A stretch of DNA of 42,739 nt, taken from NCBI GenBank assembly GCA_021807085.1, contig JAKAPM010000006.1, forward strand, positions 1 to 42,739, in the 5' to 3' direction. Below the pieces are notes generated by a model. It did not search any database and was not told the DNA's origin. It worked only from the letters and a program-made list of their open reading frames with translations. This document shows positions 38,031 to 42,739 of the stretch, one piece after another (positions within the stretch are counted from its first letter, which is position 1; each line of letters starts with the position of its first letter). The position numbers and the translations under genes are program-made. The stretch is from Nanobdellota archaeon. GTDB taxonomy: Archaea; Nanobdellota; Nanobdellia; Parvarchaeales; Parvarchaeaceae.

Positions 38031-38848
38031 TGATGAAGAAAAAATCGATGGACTACTTGGTATACGTAGCCGTCATAGTTATAAGCGTGCTCTTCATGTA
38101 CCCTATATTCATCCTCTTCATGATAGCCTTCGTGCCGGCCAAATACACCGTGCAGTCCGCGTATCCCTCCCTGTACCCAAGAGGCTTCACGCTGCAGTAC
38201 TTCGAGCAGGCGTTCTCAATAAACCTGTTCGGACCGCTCCTGAAGAGCCTCGAGGTTGCGTTCATGGTAGGGGGGATAGCTATAGCGATAGGCATACCTG
38301 CGGCCTACGGGCTGAGTAAACTGAAGCCGAGCTGGGCGGGTGGCATAGCTACGCTTCTATTCCTATCAAATATGATGCCGTCGATAACAATAGCAATCCC
38401 GATAGCCGTCGAATTCCTGGAACTAGGCCTTTACGACACGGCGATAAGCCTCGCGCTGGCGCAGGAACTGGTCGTCCTGCCCCTCTCTATATTCATACTG
38501 CTCGGTGCGTTCCAGGCTCTGCCAAAAGACCTCGAAGCGCAGGCGAGGGTGGACGGCGCTGGGCTTTTGAGGACGATATATACGGTGCTGACCCCTCTTG
38601 CAAAGGCCGGCGTAGCGGCAACGTTCCTTATAGCGTGGATGATGTCGTGGGACGAATTCACGTTCGCGATATTCCTGTCGCCGATACATCCGACCCTTCC
38701 GATAATAATCTACGAGAATATAACTAGGGGGAATATACTCGCGACATCCGCCTTCGCGCTGATAGTGACCCTTCCCGTCATAGTGCTTGCGGTAGTACTG
38801 TCCAAATACCTCAAAGGTGAATATCTCGCGGGGGGCCTAAACGGGTGA
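38030..38848 (+). CDS. Sugar ABC transporter permease (MalG-like)
   Basis: EAA-type motif DLEAQARVDGAGLLRTIYTVLTPLAKAG; start overlaps the previous gene. Confidence 0.93.
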   Translation: MMKKKSMDYLVYVAVIVISVLFMYPIFILFMIAFVPAKYTVQSAYPSLYPRGFTLQYFEQAFSINLFGPLLKSLEVAFMVGGIAIAIGIPAAYGLSKLKPSWAGGIATLLFLSNMMPSITIAIPIAVEFLELGLYDTAISLALAQELVVLPLSIFILLGAFQALPKDLEAQARVDGAGLLRTIYTVLTPLAKAGVAATFLIAWMMSWDEFTFAIFLSPIHPTLPIIIYENITRGNILATSAFALIVTLPVIVLAVVLSKYLKGEYLAGGLNG

Positions 38849-38885
38849 AGCCAAAGTATTTATGAAATGGGGTGGATAAACTTTT

Positions 38886-39887
38886 ATGTCCGAATACAAA
38901 CTGGAACTGGTTAACGTCTCGAAGAGATACGGCAAGAAGGTGGTGTTCAACAACCTGAGCGTGCAGGTCAAGAACGCAGAGTTCTTCGTCATACTGGGCC
39001 CTTCCGGTACCGGAAAGTCGACTCTCCTGAAGGCGATAACCGGCACGATACCACCGGACAGCGGCAGGGTCATCCTCGACGGCAACGATATAACCGACAT
39101 ACCTATAAACAAGAGGAATATAGCTATGATGTTCCAGAACTACGCCCTCTACCCGAACATGACCGTCTACCAGAATATATCCTTTCCCCTGAGGATGCAC
39201 CACCGCGACCCTACCGACATAGACAGGAGGGTCAGGAAGGTTGCGAGAATGCTGAAAATATCTGATATAATAGACTCAAACGTCACGCAGATAAGCGGCG
39301 GACAGAAGCAGAGGGTGGCGCTGGCCAGAGCGATAGTGAGGAACCCCGCGATATTCCTGCTCGACGAACCCCTGTCAAACTTGGACGCCAGAATCAGATA
39401 CACCGCCAGGGAAGAACTGAAAAACATACAGAGGATGCTCAACCGTACTTTCGTACAGGTAACCCACGACCAGAGCGAGGCGAGGGTCCTCGCGGACAGG
39501 ATAGCCGTACTAAACGAAGGTAAGTTCGAACAGGTCGGCACCTTCGACGAGATATATAATTATCCTGTCAACACCTGGGTCGGCGACTTCGTCGGTACCT
39601 TTCCCATGAATTTCATAGACCTTCCTAAGAGCAAAGGCAAACAGATGGGCTTCAGGCCGGAATGGACAGCGATAGCGAAAGGGAAGGGAATCAAGGCGAC
39701 TGTGGTATCAACGGAGAACATAGGCGACACTGTATTCCTATTCTGTTCCGTATCCGGCTCAGCAAAACCAGTTGTCATAAAGGGCTCCCGTTTCTACAAG
39801 AACGGCGACAGGGTAAATTTCGTGATAAAGCGCTACAACACCTACGACAGGGGGAAGCTCGTCAGAAACGAGAAGCGCCGTGTCTGA
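38886..39887 (+). CDS. Sugar ABC transporter ATP-binding protein (MalK/UgpC/MsmX-like)
   Basis: LGPSGTGKSTLL, ISGGQKQRVALARAIVRNPAIFLLDEPLSNLDARIR; C-terminal OB-like region. Confidence 0.95.
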   Translation: MSEYKLELVNVSKRYGKKVVFNNLSVQVKNAEFFVILGPSGTGKSTLLKAITGTIPPDSGRVILDGNDITDIPINKRNIAMMFQNYALYPNMTVYQNISFPLRMHHRDPTDIDRRVRKVARMLKISDIIDSNVTQISGGQKQRVALARAIVRNPAIFLLDEPLSNLDARIRYTAREELKNIQRMLNRTFVQVTHDQSEARVLADRIAVLNEGKFEQVGTFDEIYNYPVNTWVGDFVGTFPMNFIDLPKSKGKQMGFRPEWTAIAKGKGIKATVVSTENIGDTVFLFCSVSGSAKPVVIKGSRFYKNGDRVNFVIKRYNTYDRGKLVRNEKRRV

Positions 39888-39982
39888 AGAACCGGTCCCC
39901 GTCCGGGCTGCACCGTATATTCTCCCTTTCTGCGAAAACAGTAAGTTAGAAATAGGAGGAAAAATATAAGTAATAATATCAT

Positions 39983-41734
39983 ATGTCGCTGACGTTCAAA
40001 GATTCCAAAAAATGGGGCATGATAAGCAACCAGCTTACAGCTTCTCTGGTGGGCTCCGACGGGAACGTCCTTTGGATGTGCATGCCGCGGTTCGACTCCG
40101 ACCCAATCATCGCCTACATGCTGGACGAGGACAACGGCGGAAAATTCTCCATAATGCCGAAGGAAGAGTACACGTCGGAGCAGAAATACGCCGCCCCGAA
40201 CATACTGAGCACAGTATTCAGGACAGCCAAAGGCACGTGCACGGTGACGGATTTCCTACCACCTGGAAAGACAATGTTGGTTAGAGACGTAAGATCCGAC
40301 ATAGAACTCGAGTTGCAGATGCAGCCGACCTTCAGTTTCGGCAACTCTGGGATAAATTACTCTGAGAACGAGGGATTCGGCGTATTCGACAATGCGTCAG
40401 GCGACGACAGAGTAGTAACAAAGATAGAGATGAACGTCGCCGAGAGGAACGGAAACGTTTACACCCTGTCTCCAGGGAACGGGCACGTCGCAATGGCTTA
40501 CTACGTATCAAGAGAGGTATTCAATTTTCCGGCCGAGAGGGAGATGTTCCAGGCGATATCAAAAATACTGGAACCGACGATAGAATACTGGAATTCAAAG
40601 ATAAAACTAGACATAGACGGAATAAAGTCCTCTGGAGTGCCGGAACTGGACCGTGTGTTCAATGCGTCGATACAGGTCGTACTGGGCTTGGTTTATTCCC
40701 CTTCTGGTGGGATAATAGCGGCCCCAACTACCTCCCTGCCAGAGGATCCTGGCGGTGTAAGGAACTGGGATTACAGGTTTGTATGGGTGAGGGACTGTTC
40801 AATAATGGCGTCTTCTCTGTGCGACGTCGAGTTCGTCGTCGAGGGGAGGAGAGCACTGGAGTTCCTTTTCGGACTGGTCGACTTCTCCGGAAAACCGTTC
40901 TACAACCTCTACAAGGTCAACGGAAGCAGGATATACGGGGAAAAATACATGAATAACCTCAGCGGCTTCATGGGCTCGAAACCTATAAAGGCCGGAAACA
41001 GGGCGTCCAACCAGATACAACTCGATATAGAAGGCGAGTTCATGGACGCTGTGTACCATTATTTTGGGAAGACAAAGGATACCGAGTTCATAAAGGCTCA
41101 TGCCAAGGCGATAGAATACATAGGTGACTGGCTTTCAGACAACTGGCAGCTGACTGATTCGAGTATTTGGGAGAAGACCGACGACAAGGAGTACACGTAT
41201 TCGAAAGTGATGATGTGGGTCGCACTCGACAGGGCGGGCAAGCTTCTGTCCGTCGTCGGGGAAAAGGACAAATGGGTAGGAGCCAGGGCGCTGATTAAGA
41301 GTTGGGTGATGTCGAACTGCGTTAAGAACGGCCACTTCGTGGTCGAACCCAACAGCCAAAGAGTCGACGCGACTCCGCTGCTTTTTCCCCTGTACGGCTT
41401 CATGGACGTGAATGACCCCGTCTTCGTGAATACTCTGTCGCTTATAGAGAAGACTCTGGTGAAAAACGATTTCGTCTTCAGGTACGTTTCGGATTCCCTC
41501 GGTAAGAGCCTCCACGCGTTCAGCCTGTGCTCCTCGTGGCTCTCCTCCGTCTATTCTAAGATGGGAAACAAAAAACGTGCGAAGGATATCCTTATCAATC
41601 TTGCAAGACTAAGCGGCCCTCTCGGTCTTATAGGGGAGGACATCGACGTCGGGGAGATGACGTTCACAGGCAACTTTCCGCAGGGCTTCTCGCACGCTGG
41701 GTTCATACAGGCCTTCCTTGAGCTCCAGTCGTGA
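39983..41734 (+). CDS. Glycoside hydrolase family 15 (glucoamylase/trehalase-like)
   Basis: GGVRNWDYRFVWVRDCS, NQIQLDIEGEFMDAVYHY, SSIWEKTDDKEYTYSKVMMWVALDRA. Confidence 0.92.
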   Translation: MSLTFKDSKKWGMISNQLTASLVGSDGNVLWMCMPRFDSDPIIAYMLDEDNGGKFSIMPKEEYTSEQKYAAPNILSTVFRTAKGTCTVTDFLPPGKTMLVRDVRSDIELELQMQPTFSFGNSGINYSENEGFGVFDNASGDDRVVTKIEMNVAERNGNVYTLSPGNGHVAMAYYVSREVFNFPAEREMFQAISKILEPTIEYWNSKIKLDIDGIKSSGVPELDRVFNASIQVVLGLVYSPSGGIIAAPTTSLPEDPGGVRNWDYRFVWVRDCSIMASSLCDVEFVVEGRRALEFLFGLVDFSGKPFYNLYKVNGSRIYGEKYMNNLSGFMGSKPIKAGNRASNQIQLDIEGEFMDAVYHYFGKTKDTEFIKAHAKAIEYIGDWLSDNWQLTDSSIWEKTDDKEYTYSKVMMWVALDRAGKLLSVVGEKDKWVGARALIKSWVMSNCVKNGHFVVEPNSQRVDATPLLFPLYGFMDVNDPVFVNTLSLIEKTLVKNDFVFRYVSDSLGKSLHAFSLCSSWLSSVYSKMGNKKRAKDILINLARLSGPLGLIGEDIDVGEMTFTGNFPQGFSHAGFIQAFLELQS

Positions 41735-41811
41735 GGATTTAGCACGGTGTACCTGCATTCAAATTAGCGCATGAAGAGAAGTTATTTATATACATAATCA
41801 GTGCTCCTACT

Positions 41812-42739
41812 ATGAAGAGTCTGTACAGGGTGGGAATAGCGCTCGCGGTCATAGTAACTGTAGTAGTCGTACTGTTCGTAGTCTCATATAAACTAGGTTC
41901 TTCTCCGACTACAAGCACATCTCCGTACGGAAACGTGCTCCTGAGCCTTACGGATCCGGCTAACGTACCAGCAGGCACCCAGAGCCTGGTAATAAACTAC
42001 AACAGTCTTTCTGTCCATACAAGCGGCGCAAACGGCAGCGGATGGACCTACCTGAACGCCAGCGGCTCTGACATCAATCTGCTTTCGCTGCAGAACTCTA
42101 GCGTAGTTCTAGACAGTTTCTCTCTTCCCAATGGCACTTCAATAAATATGATAAGGTTCAACGTTTCGAAGGCGGTGATAACCATAAACAATACGCAGTA
42201 CCTGGTCACTCTTCCCAGTAACCAGATAACCGCGCACATCAACGGTTCACAGGTCGTCAACGGTACCGTGCGCGTGCTGCTGGACTTAGCTCCTACAGTG
42301 ATTACAATCGTAACCGCCAATTCGACGGTATTCATAATGGTACCGTCCGTCAAAGCGGTGATAGTGCCCAAACCCGTCTCCGTCATAAGGACCCGTGGCG
42401 CTGTAGTCAACCTAAGCGAGAGGGAGAGAGTGGATCTTGCGGACATAACGCCCAACATAACCATAACTTCGGCCTCCCTGTCAACCCTTAACAACCTCAC
42501 CAGCCTGCAGATTACAGTCAAGGACAACTCCAACGCGAGCGTGCTGCTGAGGCATGTCAGCCTTTTCGGAAATGAGTCCGTAAGCATCCCTAGGATCAAC
42601 GTGACTAACATACGTGAAATAGGTCACGGTGAGATCAACGTCACTGAGAGGGGTAACGTTACGAGCGCACCGATTCTGCGTGCCAATGTCACCACAAGCG
42701 CTATACTGAAAACTTACGACGACGTCGTGCCTACTGACG
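41812..42739 (+). CDS. Membrane-anchored DUF4382-like secreted protein (3' truncated by window edge)
   Basis: Not in the ORF track (no stop within the window). Open frame from ATG 41812: MKSLYRVGIALAVIVTVVVVLFVVSYKLGSSPTTSTSPYGNVLLSLTDPANVPAGTQSLVINYNSLSVHTSGANGSGWTYLNASGSDINLLSLQ... TATA-like GTTATTTATATAC about 25 nt upstream. Confidence 0.8.
   Translation, partial: MKSLYRVGIALAVIVTVVVVLFVVSYKLGSSPTTSTSPYGNVLLSLTDPANVPAGTQSLVINYNSLSVHTSGANGSGWTYLNASGSDINLLSLQNSSVVLDSFSLPNGTSINMIRFNVSKAVITINNTQYLVTLPSNQITAHINGSQVVNGTVRVLLDLAPTVITIVTANSTVFIMVPSVKAVIVPKPVSVIRTRGAVVNLSERERVDLADITPNITITSASLSTLNNLTSLQITVKDNSNASVLLRHVSLFGNESVSIPRINVTNIREIGHGEINVTERGNVTSAPILRANVTTSAILKTYDDVVPTD

Noticed and set aside
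42048-42611. 187-aa minus-strand ORF at the right edge
   Set aside because: Antisense to the DUF4382-like open frame starting at 41812, which has a promoter, TM anchor and protein-like composition.
1-42739. CRISPR arrays, tRNA or rRNA genes, IS elements
   Set aside because: No regularly spaced repeats, no T-loop-like (GGTTCRAATCC) tRNA signatures outside coding, no transposase motifs or terminal inverted repeats seen by eye; a tRNAscan/CRISPR scan would be needed to be certain.

Overview
Archaeal chromosomal window, probably a DPANN/Micrarchaeota-type lineage (inferred from gene content, TATA/BRE-style promoters and many apparently leaderless starts). Coding density is high, with about 40 supportable genes. 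Housekeeping content includes a Cdc48-ScpA-ScpB operon, dCTP deaminase, endonuclease III, peroxiredoxin, AdoMet decarboxylase, PEP synthase, Fe/Mn superoxide dismutase, dodecin, DEAD-box helicase, ABC exporter, and a sugar ABC importer with GH15 and debranching-type glycosidases. No rRNA, tRNA or CRISPR array was recognised. The most unusual features are: (1) a multi-copy family of class III signal peptide (pilin-like) proteins with LamG-like C-termini, one partial copy at the left edge and four at 9455-15642, showing mosaic DNA tracts that suggest gene conversion, interrupted by an AAA/DUF4143-type ATPase whose TATA box lies inside a perfect inverted repeat; (2) three dispersed, progressively degenerate protein-kinase-like paralogues, one apparently frameshifted; (3) a HIT protein whose predicted nucleophilic histidine is replaced by leucine; (4) a small two-finger C2H2 zinc-finger protein; (5) an untracked 31-aa membrane micro-ORF. 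All functional calls come from reading motifs; no database search was run.
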